From: Psychrosphaera sp. | GTDB lineage: Bacteria; Pseudomonadota; Gammaproteobacteria; Enterobacterales; Alteromonadaceae | Assembly (NCBI GenBank): GCA_028098005.1 | Contig: JAOHFM010000006.1 | Coordinates: 1-55,545, forward strand | Direction of reading: 5' to 3' | DNA: 55,545 bases | In this document: piece after piece, positions 47,702 through 55,545 of the stretch | Numbering within the stretch: position 1 is the stretch's first letter | How the letters are laid out: the number at the start of each line of letters is the position of its first letter | Notes under the pieces: generated by a model | Databases searched by the model: none | Told to the model about the DNA's origin: nothing | Seen by the model: only the letters and a program-made list of their open reading frames with translations | Translations under genes and position numbers: made by a program

Positions 47702-48169
47702 TTAATATTTGGACTCTATTTTTAAAACCGTCTGTTCACCTATTTGTGATAAGGCCTGAAACCTTATTTCACGCTGTTCGTCGGCGTATGTCAAATATAA
47801 CTCAAGGTCGGCCTTGGGTAAAAAGTCTTGACCCTTTTCTGGCCACTCAATTAAACATAGCGCTTTGTCATTAAAATAATCACGAAAACCCATAAATTCA
47901 AGCTCTTCTGGGTCCGCCAAACGGTAAAGGTCAAAGTGATATGCACTGATATTCTCAAGCTCATAAGGTTCTACCAATGTATAAGTTGGAGACTTTACGC
48001 GACCATTGTGACCTAACCCTTGAATAATGCCACGACTTAAGGTGGTTTTACCCGCTCCTAAATCACCATGAAGAAATATGGTCATGCCCTGCGACAAAGA
48101 CTTTGCAATATGATTGCCCATTGCAACCGTTGCTTCTTCATTTTCTAATATGGTTGAAAACTCTTTCAT
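47702..48169 (-). CDS. tsaE: tRNA t6A biosynthesis ATPase TsaE
   Basis: Small P-loop ATPase of the complex that makes threonylcarbamoyladenosine at A37 of ANN-decoding tRNAs. The 155-residue product has Walker A GDLGAGKTTL, SPTYTLVEPY, the HFDLYRL motif and IEWPEKG. It lies 15 bases after rng. The nnr gene usual on its upstream side is replaced here by rng. Confidence 0.96.
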   Translation of the reverse strand: MKEFSTILENEEATVAMGNHIAKSLSQGMTIFLHGDLGAGKTTLSRGIIQGLGHNGRVKSPTYTLVEPYELENISAYHFDLYRLADPEELEFMGFRDYFNDKALCLIEWPEKGQDFLPKADLELYLTYADEQREIRFQALSQIGEQTVLKIESKY

Positions 48170-48184
48170 GGCCTTTGCTACCTA

Positions 48185-49657
48185 CTACATCATTACTACG
48201 TCAAACTGGTCCTGATTATACATAGGTTCCGTTTTAACTTTAATTTGTTTGCCAATAAATACTTCGAGTTCAGCTAGATTATGATACTCATCATTTATCA
48301 AAGACTCGGCAACGGCTGGCGAGGCATAAACGATAAACTGGTCAGCTTTATATGCACGGTTTACACGAACAATCTCACGCAATAACTCGGCACATATCGT
48401 TTCAACCGTTTTTACATATCCTCTGCCTTTACATGCTGGGCAAGTACCACATAAAACGTGCTCTAGGCTTTCTCGTGTGCGCTTTCTTGTCATTTCAACT
48501 AAGCCTAAACTAGAGAAACCATTTATCTTGGTTTTCACTTTATCTTTGCTTAGCGCTAATTCCAAACTGTGCAATACGCGGCGTTGATGGTCAGTACTGT
48601 CCATATCGATAAAGTCGATAATGATGATACCGCCTAAATTACGTAATCTCAGTTGACGGGCAATCGCTTGCGTTGCCTCACTATTGGTATTAAAAATAGT
48701 GTCTTCTAAACTTCGGTGTCCCACAAAAGCACCGGTATTAATATCTATTGTGGTCATCGCTTCCGTTTGGTCGATCACTAAATAACCGCCGGATTTTAGC
48801 TCTACCTTTTTGTCTAACGCGCGCTTAATCTCAGCTTCTACATCAAACAAATCAAAGATAGGTCTCTCGCCAGGATAATACTCAAGCTTTGATGTCATCT
48901 CTGGCATGAACTCTTCAGTGAATGCGGTAAGTTCGCCGTACATCAATTTCGAATCGATTCGAACGCGCTCTAGCTCGTCAGTTATAAAATCTCTGATCAC
49001 TCTAAACGCCAAACTTAAATCTTCGTAAAGAACAGCTTGGTTACGCGTTTTTTTCTTTTTCTTTATTATTTTCTGCCACAGCTTTTTTAAGAATAAAGCG
49101 TCTTGAGCCAATTCCTCTTTACCGGCTCCTTCAGCTGCGGTACGTACGATAAACGCGCCTTCACCTTCTTCATAATGTTCTTCAACAATCGATTTTAAGC
49201 GGTTTCGTTCTTTGTCATTTTCAATGCGCTGTGAAATGCCAACATGTTTTGAATCTGGCATAAACACTAGGTATCGAGAAGGCAAAGTAATGTCCGTGGT
49301 CAGTCTTGCCCCTTTTGTGCCTAAAGGATCTTTAACTACCTGAACAATAATTTTCTGACCTTCGCGAACTAGCTCTTTAATGTCTCTGGCGGTATTGCTG
49401 TTGGAGGTAATTTGATCTTTTTCGTCGTCATAAGTAATGATGTCTGATGCGTGTAAAAATGCGGCCTTTTCCATTCCAATATCAACAAACGCAGCCTGCA
49501 TACCAGGCAATACTCGACTTACTTTGCCAAGGTAGATATTGCCAACAATCCCGCTCGCACTTTGACGCTCAACGTGAAGCTCTTGCAACATGCCGTTCTC
49601 AACTGCTGCAACTCTTGTTTCACTTGGAGTAACGTTAACTAGTAACTCTACACTCAT
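48185..49657 (-). CDS. rng: Ribonuclease G
   Basis: Endoribonuclease that matures the 5' end of 16S rRNA. In 490 residues: N-terminal S1 domain (about 35-125, GNIYLGKVSRVLPGMQAAFVD), RNase H-like and DNase I-like catalytic parts with TIDINTGAFVG and IIIDFIDM (metal-binding aspartates), and the zinc-link CPAC motif (CGTCPACKGRG). It lacks the long disordered tail of RNase E, which fixes the call as RNase G. It starts one base beyond the maf stop. Confidence 0.96.
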   Translation of the reverse strand: MSVELLVNVTPSETRVAAVENGMLQELHVERQSASGIVGNIYLGKVSRVLPGMQAAFVDIGMEKAAFLHASDIITYDDEKDQITSNSNTARDIKELVREGQKIIVQVVKDPLGTKGARLTTDITLPSRYLVFMPDSKHVGISQRIENDKERNRLKSIVEEHYEEGEGAFIVRTAAEGAGKEELAQDALFLKKLWQKIIKKKKKTRNQAVLYEDLSLAFRVIRDFITDELERVRIDSKLMYGELTAFTEEFMPEMTSKLEYYPGERPIFDLFDVEAEIKRALDKKVELKSGGYLVIDQTEAMTTIDINTGAFVGHRSLEDTIFNTNSEATQAIARQLRLRNLGGIIIIDFIDMDSTDHQRRVLHSLELALSKDKVKTKINGFSSLGLVEMTRKRTRESLEHVLCGTCPACKGRGYVKTVETICAELLREIVRVNRAYKADQFIVYASPAVAESLINDEYHNLAELEVFIGKQIKVKTEPMYNQDQFDVVMM

Positions 49658-49658
49658 A

Positions 49659-50222
49659 CTACTTAAATTCCTTCAATGTCGCGTCTAATTCAACAAGTGG
49701 CAATCCAACTACCGCACTCACACTGCCATTTATTGAGCTTACAAATTTGCCACCAATACCTTGAATAGCGTATGAACCAGCTTTGTCTTGAGGCTCTCCA
49801 GTATTCCAGTAATCAATAATTTGTTGTTCTGTAACTGCAGCAAACTGTACGTTAGTGATGACGGTTTTAGTAACTGTTTTTGCTTTAGTGACCACACTGT
49901 AGGCCGTAAGTACTTGGTGCTCTTTGCCTGATAATGCCATTAACATGCTTTTGCATTCATCTAAGTTTTCAGGCTTTCCTAATATCTCTCCGTTGCTCAC
50001 TACTGTTGTATCAGAGCCTATGACTAAAGAGTTTTCTGGACCAATTATCTTGTTAAAAATCGCTACTGCTTTTTGATTGGCTAGTCGTTCAACGTAATGC
50101 TGAGGATCTTCATTATCTAATACCGACTCGTCGATATCAGCGCTTTGCTGTTCAAAGTCCGGAATGAGATAACCGAGTAATTGTTTTCTTCTTGGAGACT
50201 GGCTAGCAAGTATAATTTTCAT
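49659..50222 (-). CDS. Maf family nucleoside-triphosphate pyrophosphatase
   Basis: House-cleaning enzyme that removes dTTP, UTP and modified nucleotides. The 187-residue product has ASQSPRRKQLLGYL at the N-terminus, the IGSDTTV aspartate motif, KPENLDECKSMLMALSGKEHQVLTAY and the catalytic DKAGSYAIQGIG segment. It fits the YhdE/Maf1 subfamily, whose gene is next to mreD and rng in gammaproteobacteria. Confidence 0.94.
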   Translation of the reverse strand: MKIILASQSPRRKQLLGYLIPDFEQQSADIDESVLDNEDPQHYVERLANQKAVAIFNKIIGPENSLVIGSDTTVVSNGEILGKPENLDECKSMLMALSGKEHQVLTAYSVVTKAKTVTKTVITNVQFAAVTEQQIIDYWNTGEPQDKAGSYAIQGIGGKFVSSINGSVSAVVGLPLVELDATLKEFK

Positions 50223-50228
50223 AAAGCC

Positions 50229-50717
50229 TCATCGTATTTTAAAGCGTCTTCTGTAACCACGAAGAACAGGAAATAACCATAGCCAAAATAGGCTACTTGT
50301 TAACGCAGGGTATAAATATTCGATGGAAAAACTTACGTCGATTAGGAATCTATTGGTCCAAAAAATAACAAAATGATAAAGAATTAAAAACACGAAAATA
50401 ATAGCGGCTTGTTGCCAAACAGAGAAGTTTCGTAGCTTTTGAAAATTGTTTGCAGATATATAAATAACTAACGATATCGCTAGCGCATGAACACCTAAAA
50501 TGGTCCCTAATAAAATATCTAGCGCGAAGCCTAAAATCCATGCAACGCCAACATTAACTCGGTGCGGCAATGCCATTGTCCAATAAATTAACACCAATGC
50601 TAGCCAATCTGGGCGCAGAGCTTTAAGCTCTAAAGGAAGCGGCATAATACTCAAAATTAAAGCTATAAACAGCGTGATACCAATAAACCACCAAGCTGAA
50701 TTAGTGAAACGCGCCAT
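50229..50717 (-). CDS. mreD: Rod shape-determining protein MreD
   Basis: Integral membrane part of the elongasome, with about five spans in 162 residues (strong hydrophobic segments at about 9-25, 38-52, 60-85, 100-125, 135-155). Conserved features include RPDWLALVLIYWTMALPHRVNVGVAW and the C-terminal FPVLRGYRRR. Its start codon overlaps the mreC stop by one base (TAATG), so the two are translationally coupled. Maf follows six bases after its stop. Confidence 0.95.
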   Translation of the reverse strand: MARFTNSAWWFIGITLFIALILSIMPLPLELKALRPDWLALVLIYWTMALPHRVNVGVAWILGFALDILLGTILGVHALAISLVIYISANNFQKLRNFSVWQQAAIIFVFLILYHFVIFWTNRFLIDVSFSIEYLYPALTSSLFWLWLFPVLRGYRRRFKIR

Positions 50718-51550
50718 TATTCAAAATCCTTCTTTTCAGGCCATAACAAAAGGACATGCCGTAACCGGTTTACTTGGGCAATTGGCGAGGCGGTTACAAT
50801 TAGAAATGGCTTGCTTGGGTCATTGTTCACTTCTTTTACTGTGGCCACTGGATAACCATCAGGGAACAAACCACCTAAACCTGAAGTAATAAATCTATCA
50901 CCTACCTTTATGTCTGTATCGTGCGGTACGTTGTTCAAAACCATCCTATTAATATCACCCGTACCACTTATAATCGCTCTTATATCGTTTCTTAAGTTTC
51001 GCACCGGTATAGCGTGGGTCTGATCCGTTAACAAAATAACTCGGGCGGTATTATTTCCAGCTGAAATGACTTGGCCAACAACACCTTGTTCGTCAATAAC
51101 AGGTTGACCTGCAAATACATTGGAAGACTGCCCTTTATCAATTAATACATTGTGAGAAAAAGGATGGTTTGCCACGGCCATTATTTCGGCGACTACTTTT
51201 TTTGCCTCAATACGAGCATTAGTATCGAGCAACGCCCTCAGTTTTGCGTTTTCATTCAACAACATTTGATAACGTTGTAGCTTTTCATTCTGGATTAATT
51301 GTTGATTCTTTAATCGCGTGTTTTCATCCAATATAAACTGCTTACGTGCAGCATACTTGGATAAACTATCAAAGCTCTGTTGAGGCAAGTCGGCAATATA
51401 CTGAATTGGCGCAACAACACTGCTGAGCGCGTTTCTGATTTGTTTAGAGCTGTCTGTATAAACATCCACCACCATTGCAACAACGCTTAGTACAAAGACG
51501 ATTGCAAATCTCAGTGTTAGGGCCGGTCCTGCGCCGAAAATGGGGTTCAT
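50717..51550 (-). CDS. mreC: Rod shape-determining protein MreC
   Basis: Bitopic membrane protein that organises MreB and PBP2 for cell-wall elongation. The 277-residue product has a short N-terminus, one membrane span (about 10-28), a coiled-coil (about 55-95, rich in Asn/Leu) and a periplasmic beta-barrel domain (about 105-270). The ATG at 51550 follows AGGT; a longer form from 51583 would begin inside the hairpin before it and is unlikely. Its end overlaps mreD. Confidence 0.95.
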   Translation of the reverse strand: MNPIFGAGPALTLRFAIVFVLSVVAMVVDVYTDSSKQIRNALSSVVAPIQYIADLPQQSFDSLSKYAARKQFILDENTRLKNQQLIQNEKLQRYQMLLNENAKLRALLDTNARIEAKKVVAEIMAVANHPFSHNVLIDKGQSSNVFAGQPVIDEQGVVGQVISAGNNTARVILLTDQTHAIPVRNLRNDIRAIISGTGDINRMVLNNVPHDTDIKVGDRFITSGLGGLFPDGYPVATVKEVNNDPSKPFLIVTASPIAQVNRLRHVLLLWPEKKDFE

Positions 51551-51583
51551 ACTGTTACCTAAAATTGAAAGGTTTGTTAGCAA

Positions 51584-51605
51584 AACGGCAGTCGAAACTG
51601 CCGTT
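51584..51605 (-). terminator. Stem-loop between mreB and mreC
   Basis: AACGGCAGT and ACTGCCGTT pair perfectly over nine bp around a four-base loop and are followed on the minus strand by TTTTGC. It lies 34 bases after mreB and 34 before the mreC ATG, where a partial terminator would keep MreB in excess of MreC and MreD. Confidence 0.65.
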
Positions 51606-51638
51606 ATTGTTCATACTTAAGGTGCCTAGCTAGACATG

Positions 51639-52688
<1,050 letters not shown>

Positions 52689-52728
52689 CTAACTTCCTTT
52701 GAAAACTTCATCAAGATAATAACCACTA

Positions 52729-52757
52729 ACTTTACCTAACGGTTATTCACTGGGCAA
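52729..52757 (-). promoter_or_regulatory. Candidate sigma-70 promoter of mreB
   Basis: TTGCCC (52757-52752) and TAAAGT (52734-52729) lie 17 bases apart on the minus strand, giving a start of transcription near 52722 and a leader of about 40 bases. Each hexamer matches consensus at four of six positions. The -35 lies inside the inverted repeat at 52744-52764. Confidence 0.4.
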
Positions 52758-52764
52758 GTGAATA
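52744..52764. promoter_or_regulatory. Inverted repeat over the mreB -35
   Basis: TATTCACT and AGTGAATA form perfect 8-bp arms around GGGCA between mshQ-like and mreB. It overlaps the predicted -35. It could be an operator, or the 3'-end hairpin of the MSHA transcript (it lies 67 bases beyond the mshQ stop), but no T-run follows. Confidence 0.35.
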
Positions 52765-52831
52765 GCGCAAACAAATTGAAAATTCTGTGATTAAATTACA
52801 AAAACCGATTGTTATTTTCAATTTGCGGTGG

Positions 52832-55545
52832 CTATCGCTCCCTTTTATATATAATTCTATCGTTACCTCGTAATCGACCAAACGCGACTTGGGTAATTGG
52901 CAAGTTCAAATCCAACGAATCGTCAATACCATCGCCATCAATATCAACAAAACTACCAGTTCGGTCGGCGTCCCAATCCCAGCTTAAGAATGAGTTTTCA
53001 TTTTCTAGGCTAACACCAATTTCAATACTACCTACGTTGAGGCTTCCTGGGCGTTTAAATGGCAATACAATAAAACCATTTTCAGCCGTCACTAAACTCT
53101 TGTTTTCAAATCCAACAAGTTCCGTCGTTCCGCTAGAGCTATTTAACGTATAACGAGGTGGGTTATTCACCACATCAAACTCATTTAAACCATCTATTGT
53201 TATCGCATCTTGGGTGAATACGGTGCAATTATCTAAGTCATTTCGTTGCCAAACTCCGGCAGCCGAGAATACTTGAAGCTCAGCACGCCATGGGAGGTCT
53301 TGAATCTCTGAGCCTAACGCGCTGTTGACTTTGATCCGTGCATATTTTTGTTCAGTGCCCTGTATATTGTCTATGTTAACGGCCTGGAAGCTTGTGTCTG
53401 TATTTACCGTCTTAATGCCTATACCAAAGCTATCTATAAACGCACTTGCTGGAATAGTTAAATTAATATCCGAGTCAAAAGGAACTCCTGGCTCGCTTGT
53501 TTTACGGTATTGCAGTTTCTGATTCAAAACGGAATAAGTTCGCATACCATCCACTTTATCAGTGTCAATTTCAGAGACCGACAATGCACCATTGTTAGTG
53601 GTAATGACATTATTTGGATTCACGTTGTTATCCAAATATGTATTGCTTACCATTTCAGTGCTGATGTTTGTTATATTTTGCGTCCAGTAATTAAGTACAT
53701 CTGCAAATTGGGTTGTTTCGTTTATGGCATTTTTGGCGGTTAACGTAACGTTTGGCGAAATATCCCAGCCAAACTCTTGTCCAATATAATTTGAGGCGTT
53801 ACAAGCGCCTATAACACTTGGGGTATTCACTGAAGCCGAGTAATAACTAATGGTAAAAGTGCCTTCTAGATTACTATCCATACCAATAGTTTGACCAAAA
53901 TAATTCACATCACTAAATGTCAGTTGCAACCTTGCCGATTCGTCATAATTTAAATCCACTATTGCCGTATTTGCACTACTCGATACGTCGACAGGCGTTG
54001 GTCCAGAGTTTGGTTTAACGTAGGTGCTATTTGCAAGTATAAGGTTTTCAAGATCATTTGGCGTTAATGTTGGCGCCACAGAAAGAATTTCGGCATCCGA
54101 TGGCATGCTTCTGTTCGCTTCCACCAGGTACTCGCCTGATGGCGTATAGTTTTGTAAAACCGTTCCATCGGCACACTGGCCAGAAATAATAACCTGCTCA
54201 TCGATCGCCGCTAAATTATTAGGGTCACCATCGGCCCACTGCGCAGTAAGTTTAGCGGGTATATACGCCAGTGTTGCTGATGTACTTGATAAAACGCCAT
54301 CCGCATCATTTACTTGAATAGAGATTTGTCCTGCTTCCGCGTAATTAACATCAATTTGCGCTTGTGCATTATTGTCGAAAGGCACACTAACAGGCGATCC
54401 TACTTGTGACGCGATATGATCTTGTCCCTGAATATTTGCACTGGCCTTATTCAGCACTGAATTAACATCTGGATTTACATAATTGTAGCTAAATGTAAGA
54501 GGAAAATTACCATTTGAGTATGCTGGTACACAGGCACCTCCTACTCGTGAATCTGGAGATTTTACAGCCTGAATCGTAAATGAGTTTGTACCGCAAGATT
54601 GTGCGGTGCTGTTATTTCCCGATGACACAACAAAACCACTTGAAGAAACGTTGTAATTACATGAGTTGTCGCCAGTTGATGTATTTACACATTGTATATC
54701 AGAAGAGATTGACGACTCACCGGTTAAATTAAAGGAGCCCACAGTGGTTTCATTAAAGGTCGCATTGTTTAATACACCGGTTGCACCACTGATTGTATAC
54801 ACACCTATATCTGTAAGATTACCTGCCTCTTCTTTTTTCAGCGTAAATTCAATATCACTGCCTGTATATAATGTACTGCAGTCTGAGTTAGCACACGCTC
54901 TGAGGTTCACGCTATGGGCGGCACAGGAAACCCCATTTCCAGTGTGGACAATTTCGATATGATCGATCCCTGCTACACATGGTCTCGCTTTTCTCATGAG
55001 TTTATTAATTTGGCTTTGTGAATATGCAAATGGAATTACATTCACTTCATCAATGGCACCGTCAAATACTTTTAATATATTAGTGCCGGTATATAGGTTG
55101 CCAATATAAAAGTTTGAGTTTGTATTGGGTATAAAGGTACTTGATTCTGAATACTTGCCTTCTAAAACACCATCTACATAAACACTGACTCTTTCACTTT
55201 GAGGTAACGTGCCATCAAATACAACGGCTAAGTGATACCACTGATCGGTATTAAATACCTTCTGCGTAGCAAAACGGTCGTTTTGTGTAACAATATCTAT
55301 ATAGAGTTTGCCGCCCTGACCATTTAAAAAGAAAATACCGTAGGACATGTTACTAGAGAAATCAGGACGTTTAGAAAGTATTCCTCTGGCATTACTGCCA
55401 TTAGTTTGAGTAAATGAGTCTGCTTTAAACCAAGCAGATAATGTTATTTGAGAAGTATTGTCCAAACTGTCTCTGTCTTCGACTTCTATATAGTCATCAA
55501 CTCCATCAAATACACCATAGTGACAGGTGCCAGGTGAACCAACGA
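52832..55545 (-). CDS. mshQ: MshQ-like MSHA biogenesis/adhesin protein, 5' end missing
   Basis: Large exported protein at the distal end of the MSHA type IV pilus locus. The visible 903 residues lack a start: the frame stays open to the window end, so the gene continues beyond 55545. They hold a LamG/concanavalin-like domain (about the first 185 visible residues, with LSAWFK, YVDGVLEG and FYIGN motifs), then Cys-rich Ig-like parts with repeated beta-strands and a C-terminal DUF6701-type domain ending in an aspartate-rich stretch and KRER. mshQ next to mreB is the arrangement seen in Vibrio and Shewanella. A role in surface attachment is inferred from context. Confidence 0.85.
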   Translation of the reverse strand, partial: VGSPGTCHYGVFDGVDDYIEVEDRDSLDNTSQITLSAWFKADSFTQTNGSNARGILSKRPDFSSNMSYGIFFLNGQGGKLYIDIVTQNDRFATQKVFNTDQWYHLAVVFDGTLPQSERVSVYVDGVLEGKYSESSTFIPNTNSNFYIGNLYTGTNILKVFDGAIDEVNVIPFAYSQSQINKLMRKARPCVAGIDHIEIVHTGNGVSCAAHSVNLRACANSDCSTLYTGSDIEFTLKKEEAGNLTDIGVYTISGATGVLNNATFNETTVGSFNLTGESSISSDIQCVNTSTGDNSCNYNVSSSGFVVSSGNNSTAQSCGTNSFTIQAVKSPDSRVGGACVPAYSNGNFPLTFSYNYVNPDVNSVLNKASANIQGQDHIASQVGSPVSVPFDNNAQAQIDVNYAEAGQISIQVNDADGVLSSTSATLAYIPAKLTAQWADGDPNNLAAIDEQVIISGQCADGTVLQNYTPSGEYLVEANRSMPSDAEILSVAPTLTPNDLENLILANSTYVKPNSGPTPVDVSSSANTAIVDLNYDESARLQLTFSDVNYFGQTIGMDSNLEGTFTISYYSASVNTPSVIGACNASNYIGQEFGWDISPNVTLTAKNAINETTQFADVLNYWTQNITNISTEMVSNTYLDNNVNPNNVITTNNGALSVSEIDTDKVDGMRTYSVLNQKLQYRKTSEPGVPFDSDINLTIPASAFIDSFGIGIKTVNTDTSFQAVNIDNIQGTEQKYARIKVNSALGSEIQDLPWRAELQVFSAAGVWQRNDLDNCTVFTQDAITIDGLNEFDVVNNPPRYTLNSSSGTTELVGFENKSLVTAENGFIVLPFKRPGSLNVGSIEIGVSLENENSFLSWDWDADRTGSFVDIDGDGIDDSLDLNLPITQVAFGRLRGNDRIIYKRER

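Noticed and set aside
55463..55465. TTG as start of the MshQ-like protein
   Set aside because: The frame continues open to the window end and the upstream residues belong to the LamG domain, so the gene is truncated by the window rather than starting here.

Overview
The window is a stretch of chromosome from a low-GC marine gammaproteobacterium, most likely an Alteromonadales member of the Colwellia/Thalassotalea/Psychrosphaera kind. This is inferred from gene content and order: an MSHA pilus gene beside mreBCD, MotX (sodium-driven polar flagellum), chromosomal ToxR/CadC-like membrane regulators, GGDEF proteins and AT-rich intergenic DNA. No rRNA, tRNA, CRISPR array, insertion sequence or phage gene was found.

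Layout. 0-2.3 kb: dsbD and cutA, minus strand. 2.4-5.6 kb: fxsA, a small stand-alone XRE regulator and groES-groEL behind a sigma-32-like promoter, plus strand. 5.7-16.7 kb is the accessory part: a TPR-bearing membrane regulator divergent from an exported amidohydrolase/metallo-beta-lactamase fusion; an M16 lipoprotein peptidase in an operon with a second membrane regulator; a small exported protein; and a TraB/Tiki-like protein preceded by five copies of an 8-bp repeat. 16.9-25.4 kb: dbpA, typA, two diguanylate cyclases, cheX, an unknown exported protein and nagA. 25.3-30.1 kb: dnaB-alr (with one cyclase overlapping alr), and a sigma/anti-sigma-like/beta-solenoid operon.

30.3-52.7 kb is almost entirely minus-strand housekeeping: rpsF-priB-rpsR-rplI, a TlpA-like thioredoxin, rlmB-rnr, motX, an S41 peptidase lipoprotein, purA, the hfl operon (hflX, hflK, hflC, a YjeT-like gene), hfq, miaA, mutL, amiB, tsaE, then rng, maf, mreD, mreC, mreB. 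The amiB-to-purA order matches the well-known enterobacterial superoperon; here it is joined directly to the mre-maf-rng cluster. The end of the window holds the 3' part of an mshQ-like gene.

How the genes work together. The housekeeping blocks cover translation, RNA decay, envelope synthesis, replication and proteostasis. The accessory block pairs membrane-anchored one-component regulators with exported hydrolases. The most interesting candidates are: a possible exported-peptide/metalloprotease module with a repeat-tuned leader (12.9-16.7 kb); the XRE gene with palindromes upstream and on the groE promoter; 11-bp-phased direct repeats in front of a CadC-like regulator; the bifunctional hydrolase fusion; and a sigma-controlled protein with a strict 18-residue VNG repeat. 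All are inferences from sequence alone.
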